DNA of 64,000 nt. It comes from Isoetes taiwanensis. Its lineage: Eukaryota > Streptophyta > Lycopodiopsida > Isoetales > Isoetaceae. Where the stretch lies: positions 124,001-188,000 of the forward strand of contig JAJEKV010000289.1 of the NCBI GenBank assembly GCA_021234155.1, written 5' to 3'. Below, in pieces: positions 51,500 to 61,490 of the stretch. The stretch's first letter is position 1, and the number at the start of each line of letters is the position of its first letter. A program made the translations under genes and the position numbers. Below the pieces are notes generated by a model. The model saw nothing but the letters and a program-made list of their open reading frames with translations. It was not told the origin of the DNA and ran no database searches.

Positions 51500-53340
51500 T
51501 TTGCATACATATTCATAAGGGTAGCTATGCACAGTGTAGCAATTCACAATGTAGCTATGCACCTGTTTGCCTTCACATAATGCTCCATTTTTGGCACACA
51601 CATCCAATAAGCTTACAAAGCTTCCAAAGGCAACCCTGCCGGCCTTAATCCCTTCTTGTTGCATGTGTGAGAAGGACTTTAGGACCTCTCTTAACAATCC
51701 TATTGAGCATAACTAGTAATCATTGTATTCCCAGATATAATATTACGTTGTGGCATCTCTGAAAAGAGTTCAAGTGCCTCCTTTAGTAGACATTATTCAG
51801 CATAAGCAGCAATCATTGTATTCCATGACACAATATTGCTAGACGGCATTTTGTCGAAACAGTGGCACAACTGCTCCCATCCGCTCTTGTTCAGCACATG
51901 AAGCAACCATTATATTCCATGGCACAATATCCTTCTATAGAGACAACGTCCTGTTTGGGCATTTGTTCAAAGAGTTGAAGAGCTTCTCTGATCTGACCAT
52001 GCTGGGTATAACCTGCAGTCATCGCATTCCATGACACCATATCGGAGTGAATTAAAATGATTTTCTCGGATGATCATGCTGCACATAAGCAGTAAGCATA
52101 ACAGTCCAAGAGATTACATCTTTGCATGACATTATTTCAAAAAAATTGGAAAGCATCTTTAGAGATGTCCTTGCCTTATATATCCTGCAAGCATGGTGTT
52201 CCAAGAGTACAAACTGTGCTAAGGCATATTACAAAATACTTGCCCAGCATCATTTAGAGACCCAACTTTATGATACATCTCTACAAGAAAATTTCCCAAG
52301 AAAATTTCTGCTAGTCTTGTAAGAATGTGGGTATCAATCCACTTACCTTGTTGGACAGTAACATTGGTGTCCCGCAAGATAGAAGCAATGGCAGAAATGT
52401 CTGTGATCACTTCTTTGCAATTCTTCATGATAAATATAACATTCTGCCACTACATCACTTCTGGATCAGAAAGAATGCCTGACATAACCATATACCTAGC
52501 AGAATCAAGATGTACCCAGCAATCATAGCATTACATGTTACTATGTCAGGATTTTGCAAATGCTTAAATACTTCACATGCTTTTTCCAAGCTGGCACATT
52601 TAGAATATACATCAATCAAAGTGGTTGCCAAGGCAACATCCTATTGAATTCCAACTATTGATAGCTTTTGCTTTGCCCGGCTTTAACATACCAGCACATG
52701 ATTGCAAAATAGCAAGATAGTACACTTGTCACTCTTCATAATTGTCAATAGCATGATCTCATGCAATTGAATCGCAGTTTTGCTATCACCCAACTTAACA
52801 ATGGAAATGATAATTGAATTCTAGATATACTGGCTTGGTGAAACCTTGACGCCAAATGTGCTTCTAACAAATTTCCAAAGGCAGAAAATAAGCAAATAAG
52901 CTGATCAACCAAGGCAGGCAAGGAATCTAGTCCTGTATGAACCATCGACTTCTGCACACTTCTATAAAGTTGAACATTTATCTGCAAAGCACACCTACAC
53001 GAGAGACAGTAAGCCTGGACCCTGCATATGGAAATACCCTAATGCGGCATAGACTCTGCAGTCCCAAGTGCATGACCCAGCCATCCAGTTGTTTCATGAG
53101 GTTTGTTGACAAAGAGGGCCATGACAACGACAAACGAGGAATTGCGGCAACAAACCCACAAGAGTCTGTCCCATATTTTGAAGCCTCATACCGCAGAGAA
53201 CCGATGAGCTCACCGAAAAGGGGGTCCATTCTCAAAACGTTTGCTGATAGCATGCATTTGATAATTTGATCAAGAATGAAAAAGATGTGTGTGACCTTAC
53301 AAAAATTGGATGCAGATTGCACATTGCATGCGCTCCTTTC
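51500..53340 (-). pseudogene. PPR protein pseudogene (PLS-type)
   Basis: The minus strand holds a run of pentatricopeptide repeats broken by stops and shifts. Readable pieces include GKWIDTHILTRLAEIFLGNF and LVEMYHKVGSLNDAGQVFCN (about 52340-52220), DMVSWNAM and AGYTQHGQIREALQLFEQMP (about 52030-51960), NIVSWNTMIAAYAE and EALELFSEMPQRNI (about 51840-51740), and LLDVCAKNGALCEGKQVHSY (about 51620-51560). The VSWNxMIxxYxxxG...ALxLFxxMP pattern is that of plant organelle RNA-processing PPR proteins. No E or DYW editing domain was seen. It probably began near 53320 and decayed; at least one repeat is disrupted every 100-200 bp. Confidence 0.85.
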
Positions 53341-53634
53341 TTCGCATGCAGTCTGGCAGTAGCACGCGAGCCCTGTTCAGAAAGTATTGTGTTTTGGTTA
53401 CTTTGCTTATCTCCCATCGTCTATTGTGCATATTCCTCCCATATTCCTTCCCATGCAACTATCTCGGCCATACATTGGACATATTCATGGCGTATTCATC
53501 CTTACTCGCAACCGTGCAAAGGGATTGCCCTTCAAGCAACCTAAAAATAGATACATGGTTATGGAATTCCCAAAGGTTTGTGAGGGCAACCTATATGCAA
53601 GAACTCTGTCAAACTAATCCATGGTGTTTATAGA

Positions 53635-53752
53635 CGGGGTTTTTTAATCCTGCTAGTAATACGCCTGCTGCTCTCTCTTTGTACTTGGGTCCCATAGGCC
53701 AGTTGGTCTCCGTGGACGATAAAATCATATTCTATTCTATTCTATTCTATTT
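53635..53752 (+). repeat. LINE-A 3' tail with ATTCT units
   Basis: CGGGGTTTTTTAATCCTGC ... TTGGTCTCCGTGGACGATAAAATCAT and then ATTCT pentamers. A 5'-truncated copy of about 118 bp. Confidence 0.9.
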
Positions 53753-54708
53753 TTTGGATGTGGCAAGTGCTTGTATATTGGCTACCACAAGTGACTAGAT
53801 GTGATGCAAAGTTCATGAAGAATCTAGGTACTAAAACTCTATTCTCGAAATATGATCTCTAAGCTTATGCTCCCATTGCAAACCTCAAACGAATCAATCA
53901 AACCACAGATGCTCTTAAATGACAATTATATAAGTACATGCGAACAAAATTATTATGGACTTGACCAACCTTGGAGCTTCCCCCTTTCTTATGCTAACAA
54001 AATTATTATGGACAACCAACCTTGGAGCTTCTCCCTTGCTTGTGGTACCAACCGAAATAAGTATGTATTTGCACCTTTCTATATATGTTTCCCCCTTTGG
54101 AACTTCTCCCTTTCTTATGCTAACAAAATAATTATGGACTTAACCAACCTTGGAACTTCTCCCTTGCTTGTGGTACCAACAGAAATAAGTATGTATTTGA
54201 ACCTTTCCATATACGTTCTTGCTAGGCTTCAAGTGTTTGAATTGTATTGCAAGTCAAGAATGACAAGCAACTTGTAAACACTATTTATCCTTCAAGCCAT
54301 TGTCAAGCCACTTCATTTTCTTCATCCACCCTCACACCCCCTTATGTGATGTTCCATGTATTTATATGTTATACGTATATATACTATGACATATCACCAG
54401 AGTATAAGTAGACCCTTATGGGTCATTAGGGAATAACTTGGGTTGACCTAAAAGGGCTTTTATTAGCTATGCTCAATTGTTAGTAAGTTAAATAACCTAA
54501 TTAGGCTAATTAATGTATTAATCAGCAAAAGTCAGCTAATTAGGGAGTGCCACCTGGCCCAAATTGATTGGCCGGGGGAACTTGCTAAGAATAGGGCCTA
54601 AATTGGGTCCCTACCTCCAATTCTGCCCCAAATCGATTTGGGAAGAGTTGGAGGAAGGAGGAGCTACCAGCCACTGCAACAACAAGACCAGAAGAATGGA
54701 AGCCTTTT
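53753..54708. other. No gene; short tandem duplication
   Basis: About 53955-54190 contains three to four copies of a unit with TTATTATGGAC, CCAACCTTGGAGCTTCTCCC and TTGCTTGTGGTACCAAC (period roughly 65-140 bp). The remainder, to the start of transposon X, is AT-rich with no feature. Confidence 0.6.
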
Positions 54709-55214
54709 AACAAGGTGACCTAGCAAATGCACTAATGACCTGCGTTTGCACCACAAAAAGGAATCTTTCAAAGATTCCCTAAAAAAACCTAAAAATTGCC
54801 ATTTTTGGGGGGTCAATTGAAAAAACAGCCCTCAATTTTGATTTGCGACACCCCTTTTTTGGTCCAAAATTAGGAAACTTTTGTTGTTTTGTGAATTCTA
54901 GACACCAAACAAGCTGTAAAATTGGAGTCACCTTTTAGGAAAATCTAGAAAATACAAGAAAACTAACAAAATTAAAGAACCATTAGAATCTTGACAAAAA
55001 ATGAAAGCAAGATTGGCAAAAGTAGGCGTATCTATTTGTTATTACTCAAGAAGAACCACAAGGTGCTATGCGCGCATAGGCAACAGAAAAACATAGAAGA
55101 CATAACTAACATGTCTGATAGCATTTGGCGCTTATACAAGACATGGAAAAACATGGATAAACTTGGAAGAAGCTATGCGGGCTTGGCTAAGGCCTTCAAC
55201 ATGTACAAAAAACT

Positions 55215-57939
55215 CTAGCCAAAACTAGGAGGTAACGGTGTGCCCACATTTAGATTATACAAGAAGTTTACGGCCTTTGAGAAGAGCAGGATTAGGAATG
55301 TCGTTATACTCGTCAACTCCTTCAGACTCGTCACCACTGTCCTCGTTGCACTCTCCTCATTGTCACTTGAAGTGGTCGAAGAGCTAACCGCTGGAACACT
55401 GTCCTCATCCTGGGAAGCTTCGTCTGAACTATCTTCGCAGAAAGACTTCAGTAAGTTAACTGTTGTCGCACGTAGCCTGTTATCAACCTTGAGTGTAAAA
55501 TCATAAGCCAGCACTTGAGTTTCGTTCAGGTCCAGATTGTCCATGTGATTCTTATTCATCGTTTTCCGGCCCTTCTTGAAAGGAATTATCACAGGATCAT
55601 ACCGACCAACAAAAGGATCTGTATCCTTAGTGGCGTACCAGTGAACTTTCACTACTGAAGGGAGATTGTCTTTGAGTACAATGTCTTTAACCCGCGCAAT
55701 CCAGAAAGGACGCTCTTCGTCATCATCAGTCGAAGGTACAGCTATAAGCATCCCCTTACTCAAATCTGCAAGTTTTTCTGGAGTTTGGCCTTGGTTCTTT
55801 TTCAAGGCACGTCTACTTCCGAGGTACATTACACGATCAGGTTCCTTGTTGACTTCAGTACTGCAGAACACGGAACCCTTTGCAATTCCTTGGTCTGCCT
55901 CAACAAGGGGATGAACTTGAGTACCAGGCCAACAAAAAGCAACTTCCAGGGAGATGCTGTTGAGGGATTTAGTTACATCCTGCATTATTGAAAAGAAATT
56001 CTCCCACCAGCCTTTGTCCTCCTCACTGAAGTACTTAAAACCTGACCTTATACTTTTCTCCATGCTGGTCAGTGAGACGAAGGGATTTTTGTCCTTGTTC
56101 TTTTCTGTGTAGTCTATGGCACTTTTCGATTGGTCTCTTTGAATAGCCCTTCTCATCACCTTAGTTTCAGGAACATATTTTAAATATTGTAGGCCTGCTT
56201 CAGGCTGCCAAGTTTGGGAGGTGACAAAGTACTTCCCTTCAAGTTGTGCTTTACCGTCCTTGAGAAAAAACTTTACATGATGTTGAAATGTCAAATTATT
56301 CAACTTATGGATAGCAGGACCTGTATCACCATGACGCTGGAAAACAAACTCACGAAAATCAAAAGTCACTGGAGTTGGATTATAAGCTTGCTCAATCACA
56401 CTGCACAAGGAGTGTAGACAAAATGCTTTTTTCTGCAAGCAAGAACCGCACGTAAAATCTCTTTGAACATTTGGTCTATCTGATCATGGGTGTGGCCCAC
56501 AAGTAAGAAACCAACCTTGACCTTTCAAAAGATACCGAGCTCGACGAGCATTGCGCAATAAGCAAATAAAACTTGGTTTTTGTTTTCTCTAGTAGTATTG
56601 TCTAACTGTATATACAACACTAGAGGCAACTTCTCCTTTGCCAGCAAAATCTTATTTAGTATTGTCACCGTGAGGTTAGGATCGCTGTATATATTTGGAT
56701 ACGTCAAAAATACTCTGCACTGTACAACACCATGAAAGATCATCGCCCCAACCAAATGAAGCCTCAAAAAATCGGATTCATCTAAATCCTTTGGAACATT
56801 TACAAAATGGGGAAGTGACGTCTTCTTTTGATCCATGCCGTCTACCACCACAGACATATATTCGAGCGGCCTCTCCAAAGATTTCTTTCTATGTTTTGCT
56901 AGCTTCTTTCTCTCCAAGGCTTGAGCCTCTCTGTGAACTTGCAACTCTTGAGTTATCTGATCTGCAATTAAGGACATTAGTCAGTACCTTGAAGCAATAG
57001 TAAGGCTCCACAGAACTGCAACTAAGCTTTTGTAGCCGTGCTATGCGCGCATAGGCAAAGCTTATCAGTACCTTGAAGCAACAGTAAGGTTCCACAGAAC
57101 TGCAAAAGCTTTTGTAGCCGTCCTATGCACGCATAGGCAGAGCTTTTATATAGGGGGAAGGGGCGAAGCTACAAGATTGAAGAGACCTGCTGTGCGAGTA
57201 CTACAAGTTTGAAAAGACCTGCTATGCGCACATAGACAAACTCAAGACTAAATAGCCGTGCTATGCCCGCATAAGACAATGTCTCTAGCCGTGCCATCGA
57301 GAAGGGATTAGACGAAAGGGACGTACTTTTTTCTAGAATATCCTTTGCCATTGATCGTTTTTCCTTTAATGTGGAGCAGCTAGTACACACCGAAAATCTG
57401 TGCCTCTTCGGAATCCTAACAAGATTAAATTCTTGCTTCCACAACCTCAAGAAGTAGGAATATCATATGAACTTCTGACTTGAACACTGGAAAAGATCCT
57501 TGTACATCCTGTAGACTTCCTTCTTAGTAATACTGTCTGTCAGATGATATACAGGACTGTTTGGAAGTCACTCACAGTTGGAGTCAAAGAAACCTACCAG
57601 CCAAGCTTTTGCTTCTAGGCAATACATACCGACAACTTTTTTTGGGTGTGAACAGTCATCAATGCACTGATTCCTGTCTACCCTCTTTTGCACTCTTGAC
57701 ATGCGACGACTTCCAATGGCATGTATTCTTTTAAAAGCAAGTTGGCACACTGTGTTGCTCAAAACATAGTATGAAAAATTGTCTCCAACTTCAGGCCTTA
57801 CACTGTATGCCAAGTACAACTCTTGATCACCTTTCGACATTGACAAAAACCGTTGTCTTATGTGCCTTAAAGACGAAAATGTAAAGGCACGTAAGAAGCA
57901 TTTTTTCTCGACACAATTCGGTCTCCTCGGCTTTCTCAT
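55215..57939 (-). pseudogene. DUF7869-like transposase of transposon X, nearly intact
   Basis: Minus-strand order: a helix-turn-helix-like exon (57939-57568; VCQLAFKRIHAIGSRRMSRV); an exon with a zinc-type motif (about 57450-57327; FSVCTSCSTLKEKR); an intron (57326-56962, with palindromes); an exon with a basic coiled part, then DGMDQKKTSLPHF (first acidic motif) and QLDNTTRENKNQ (second, about 56570); then an in-frame TGA (56524-56522) before KVKVGFLLVGHTHDQIDQMF (third motif, about 56500-56460). After a 1-nt shift near 56437 the C-terminal 400 residues are open: FREFVFQRHGDTGPAIHKLN, a WWENFF segment, PSTDDDEERPFWIARVKDIV and an acidic tail. Motif order matches the R protein. It is in the DUF7869 group by my recognition; transposase function is inferred. 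Confidence 0.75.
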
Positions 57940-59636
57940 GTAAAAGGCCGGTCCATCAATCGCTCGATAACGATTCTAAAAGCTTTTCTTGTGGGATCCC
58001 TCTTAAATCTTTTCGCCTTTGCTATATGGGTTTTTCTTGCGGGACTTTTATTTCGGCAATTATGCGTGGTAGGTCTTTCGAGAGTCTGAAGCGCACGTCT
58101 TCAAACCGTGGGATCCCTCTTAAATCTTTTTCGCGACCGGCTTTGTATGGGTTTTTCACCGCGGGACTTTTATTCCGAAAGTGTCCGTGGTAGGTCTTTC
58201 AGAGTACGTAACCGCATGTCGCCCTCAACGGAAGTGCCGTGTCCGGTCACCAAACAATATTCTCGACTTTCTCTTGAACTTGAAGGTCTTCCTCGAAGCC
58301 CTTTCGTTAAAGAAAGGCCAGAAAGACGCAAAGACATGTCTCTTCGCGAGAATCTACAATATATGGCAACGATTCGTGTAGTTCCTGGAGAGGTGAAGGA
58401 GTATAAAAATAGAGTGAGTACGTTGAGTAGGGGAAGAGGAGAAGATACTTCGTGGATTGTGGCGGGGAGGGTGTTTTAAAAAACGCATCGAATGTCAGAA
58501 AACGTGTTTTGGAGATGGAGTTTGAAAAGAGGTAGACACACGCAATAGGTGTAAAGGGGAGGGAGACGATGTGGAGGAGGTAGCATCCGGGAGAAGCGTA
58601 TCGAAGTATTCTTCATCGTCACCTACTGGTGTGGGTGTGTTGTAATGACCACGAGTCAATATTGCAACATTAACAGGAGGAGTTGAAGTAAAAACGTCTT
58701 CGTTGTCGCTCTCCATTGCTGCACAAGGAAGAGTGACTTGTCTCAGCCATTAAACCCTCTCCCTTCAAACCTGCAAGTCTACATGCCCATACGCACATAG
58801 AAAAGCAGTTACAAACGTAATATACACTAGTTGCCCATGCGCGCATAGACAGGGAAAAAATATGTCTATGTGCGCATACTTCAATACGAAAAGTAGATGC
58901 CACGCAACCAAGAAACATTACAAAACATTAGACATTATCTCCCCAAGGCAATGCCTGCAACCAAAACTATATGTGTATGCAAAAATTCATAGACGAAAAG
59001 CAAAATACGTAACACAATATAAATACGAAAACATATGGAGGCATTTGCACATACAGACGATACTCCAAGGCGCTCGACCTCCGCCTAGAATTTTGCTCTT
59101 CCCTTTCGAACTGTAGCATCTCCATAGCTTTCTGCATAGCGTTGCCAAACATGTCAGGTGGAAGGTACGTAAACATCTCAGCCAGTAGCAGTTTACTTTA
59201 CTTGTTAGAAATTTTATACCAAATGTTGCCCGTTTAGGGACTTTTGCTTAGAGTCAAAGATAGTTCAATTTAAGCTTTTTGGACATCTTGTTTGCCGAAT
59301 TTCTTCTTGGGCATTAGCATTTAGGGTTTTTTTCTTTCATTGTCTATGCGCGCATAGGCATTCTGTCTTTTTTCTTTTTATTGTCTATGCGCGCACATGC
59401 ATATTGTTTTTTCTCCTATTGTATTGTCTATGCGCGCATAGGCACCAACCTTTTTAGCAACCCTTGTCTATGCGCGCATAGGCATTTACCTTTTATCCTG
59501 CCATTGTCTATGCACGCATAGGCAGAATGTTTTTTACTTGCTATTGTCTATGTGCGCATAGGCCTTTCCATTGTTAGATCTGCTTGTGCTTGTACATTTT
59601 CTAGTTGTCTTCTAATATGGTTTTTCTGTCTTGTAG
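57940..59636. other. Intergenic region between divergent transposon X genes
   Basis: This is the shared upstream region of the minus-strand transposase and the plus-strand accessory gene. It contains a 90-bp direct repeat (GTGGGATCCCTCTTAAATC at about 57990 and 58108; GGTAGGTCTTTC at 58067 and 58189) and most of the palindrome cluster. Open frames here show no family signature. It is the natural place for promoters and for binding of an element-encoded regulator. Confidence 0.5.
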
Positions 59637-60477
59637 AACCAAGAAAAATCCTGAAGCAGGCTCCTTCCACAAGGCGTCCAAGAAGAGGAAGCCAACAAAG
59701 GATAAGAATCAACCTAAGGATGATGCACCTGCCAATACACCTTTTATGATCACTGAGGACGGTTCCTATTTCTGTAAGGACCAACAGTGGCTACTTGTCA
59801 GAGGAACTAGTGAGCCTGCAACAGCGCATTTTTTGTACCTGTACATTTGTGACCGTTTTGGTAAAGAACCCCAAGACTTGGACAGCTTCAAAAGATGTGG
59901 CAGGTTAACAGATACCGCTCTTCGGTATGTTTCATATTAACTGCACCACATCGACTAAGGGGGCTGAACATGTTTACTCGGTGGACCCCCGTTTCTTCAA
60001 GCTCAGTCTGTCGTCTTCCGAAGACATGCAGGGTTACATCCAGGCCAGAATGAAAGCAAAAATTGTAAGTATTGTCTATGCGCGCATAGCTTAAGAAACT
60101 TGAATTTTCTTTTTGCGCTAATGGAATGTTTCTTTGCAGGATCTTGTCACCATTTTGAAGGACCTGCTTTTGTGCAAAGATCCTATTTTAACTTCTAGTG
60201 CCTATGTTCCTAAATTATTGAAAGATGCAATGCCCTCTGCACCAAAACTTACCCTTTCCAAAGTCACGGGGAGTGTTAATTTGCAAGTGGTGGAAGATGA
60301 GGAAGAGGAGGAAGAAGTAGAGGAAATTGAAGAGGAAGATGTAGAGGAGGAAGAGGAGGAGCCACCCAAAAAAAAGGGTAAAAAAAATTACTACAAGGCT
60401 GGAACCATCATTCATTTAAATTGGATTTATGTCTGTTCCAAAAGCACGCCACTTTTGCATACCCTTTTCTCAATATA
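59637..60477 (+). pseudogene. Accessory gene of transposon X: basic then acidic protein
   Basis: An acceptor-like TCTTGTAG at 59636 starts an exon with a basic stretch (KKNPEAGSFHKASKKRKPTK), then SYFCKDQQWLLVRGT and LDSFKRCGRLTDTALR. One nucleotide appears to be lost or gained near 59926; the frame continues as TKGAEHVYSVDPRFFKL and MQGYIQARMKAKI. A 75-bp GT-AG intron (60065-60139) carries one element palindrome. The last exon has LVTILKDLLLCKDPILTS, a strongly acidic run (about 60295-60360) and a basic PPKKKGKKNYYK, ending TAG at 60475-60477. The acidic/basic layout suggests a nuclear chromatin or transcription factor; there is no recognised domain. It could correspond to the accessory genes of R and D, although no sequence similarity is evident. 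Confidence 0.5.
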
Positions 60478-60660
60478 GTATTTTGTTGTGTGACATGTTG
60501 TTTTGCATTGTTGCAAATTTTTGCATTGTAGTAGTGGGTGGTTTAACATTTTCTTGTTTTAGTGAGAAGAATGTGGTGTTTCAATAGCATTTGTAGATAA
60601 CAACACATCAATATACACACAACACTTTTTACATTGTATTCACTTGATATGAAGATTACA

Positions 60661-61490
60661 TCATGGAGGGACTAGTCCTTTCTTTGTCAAATAACTCTCC
60701 AGATAGGGATCCATCTCCTTAGTCCGATCTAGTTCTGGATGCGTTTTGAAAACATCTGATACTGTTTTACCAGAAGCCAAGCCACTCATGATGGACATGA
60801 ATAGTACTAGAAACTCATCTGTTGAGTAATCTTGTGGAGTATAAGTTGGTGGATTTAGAGCCTGACCTTGATTATAAAAGCACTTAAGAGCATCATCATC
60901 TACTATTATGATGTCCTCTTTCGTTTGAATGCCAAGCTGATCCATAATAGTACCAAGATGTTTCACGAAGACCGGTTTGCCATCCGGATCTCTTGGATGT
61001 GGAAACTTTATACACTTACTTTGTTGGTCCCAAATCGATACAAAGTCTCGATTCATGCCTGGTAACACCCTAAGTACTTCATCAACATTTCTGCGTTCCA
61101 TTGAGGACCAGATGGCAACTCGAAACAATCTGAACGCCTCATTCATCATATCTTCTAAGTGTGGACGAGGATAGATCCACTTAGTATTCGATTCTAGAGG
61201 GACTTGCTCGAAGTCAACCCTGTTAATAAGCTTCTTAGGAAACGTTTTACACAGGACACCATTCAGATCGAAGACAATGATTTTGTCACAAGCAGGTGGA
61301 GGCCTAAACCATGGAAAACAAAGAGTTAGCCATGCAAAAGTGTTCTGCAATACACGCCAAGCGCGTTTTATCCTTCATAAATAAGCTACATATCGCACCT
61401 GGCGTGAATTACCTTTCATCGTCGCCGTCATCCGCAGCAGTCGTAGCGTCTACTTCACTCCCCGGATGCTTACTGTCAAGCATGAACGCC
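60661..61490 (-). CDS. FCP1/NLI-type HAD phosphatase-like protein carried by the element
   Basis: ATG at 61487 (MLDSKHPGSEVDATTAADD), donor at 61413/61412 (GATGAAAG|GTAATT), intron 61412-61304, acceptor TTTAG|GCC; the join keeps frame (DER-PPPACDK). The protein of about 240 residues reads KIIVFDLNGVLCKTF (HAD motif I with Asn in place of the second Asp, as in several plant FCP1-like proteins), then YPRPHLEDMMNEAFRLFRVAIWSSM (read in two parts) and EDIIIVDDDALKC (the DD motif). The family dephosphorylates proteins such as the RNA polymerase II tail; the changed second Asp may reduce activity. The ATG overlaps the stop of the upstream frame (61476) by 8 bp, so the two may be one fused gene split by a frameshift. 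Its intron contains AATTCACGCC and TTGGCGTGTATT, forms of the motif in the array at 63590. Confidence 0.75.

Larger units (their letters stand above)
55060..60090. repeat. Dispersed palindromes of transposon X (CTATGCGCGCATAG)
   Basis: About 15 copies, near 55064, 57041, 57122, 57221, 57263, 58781, 58833, 58863, 59342, 59386, 59429, 59467, 59507, 59550 and 60075. The best form is TGCCTATGCGCGCATAGGCA. Four lie inside a transposase intron (57326-56962), one in the accessory gene intron (60065-60139), and a cluster of six (59340-59565, about 40-bp spacing) lies just upstream of the accessory gene. Confidence 0.93.

Noticed and set aside
58108-58479. Coding frame between the X genes
   Set aside because: Arises from a direct repeat (GTGGGATCCCTCTTAAATC) in the divergent upstream region; no family signature.
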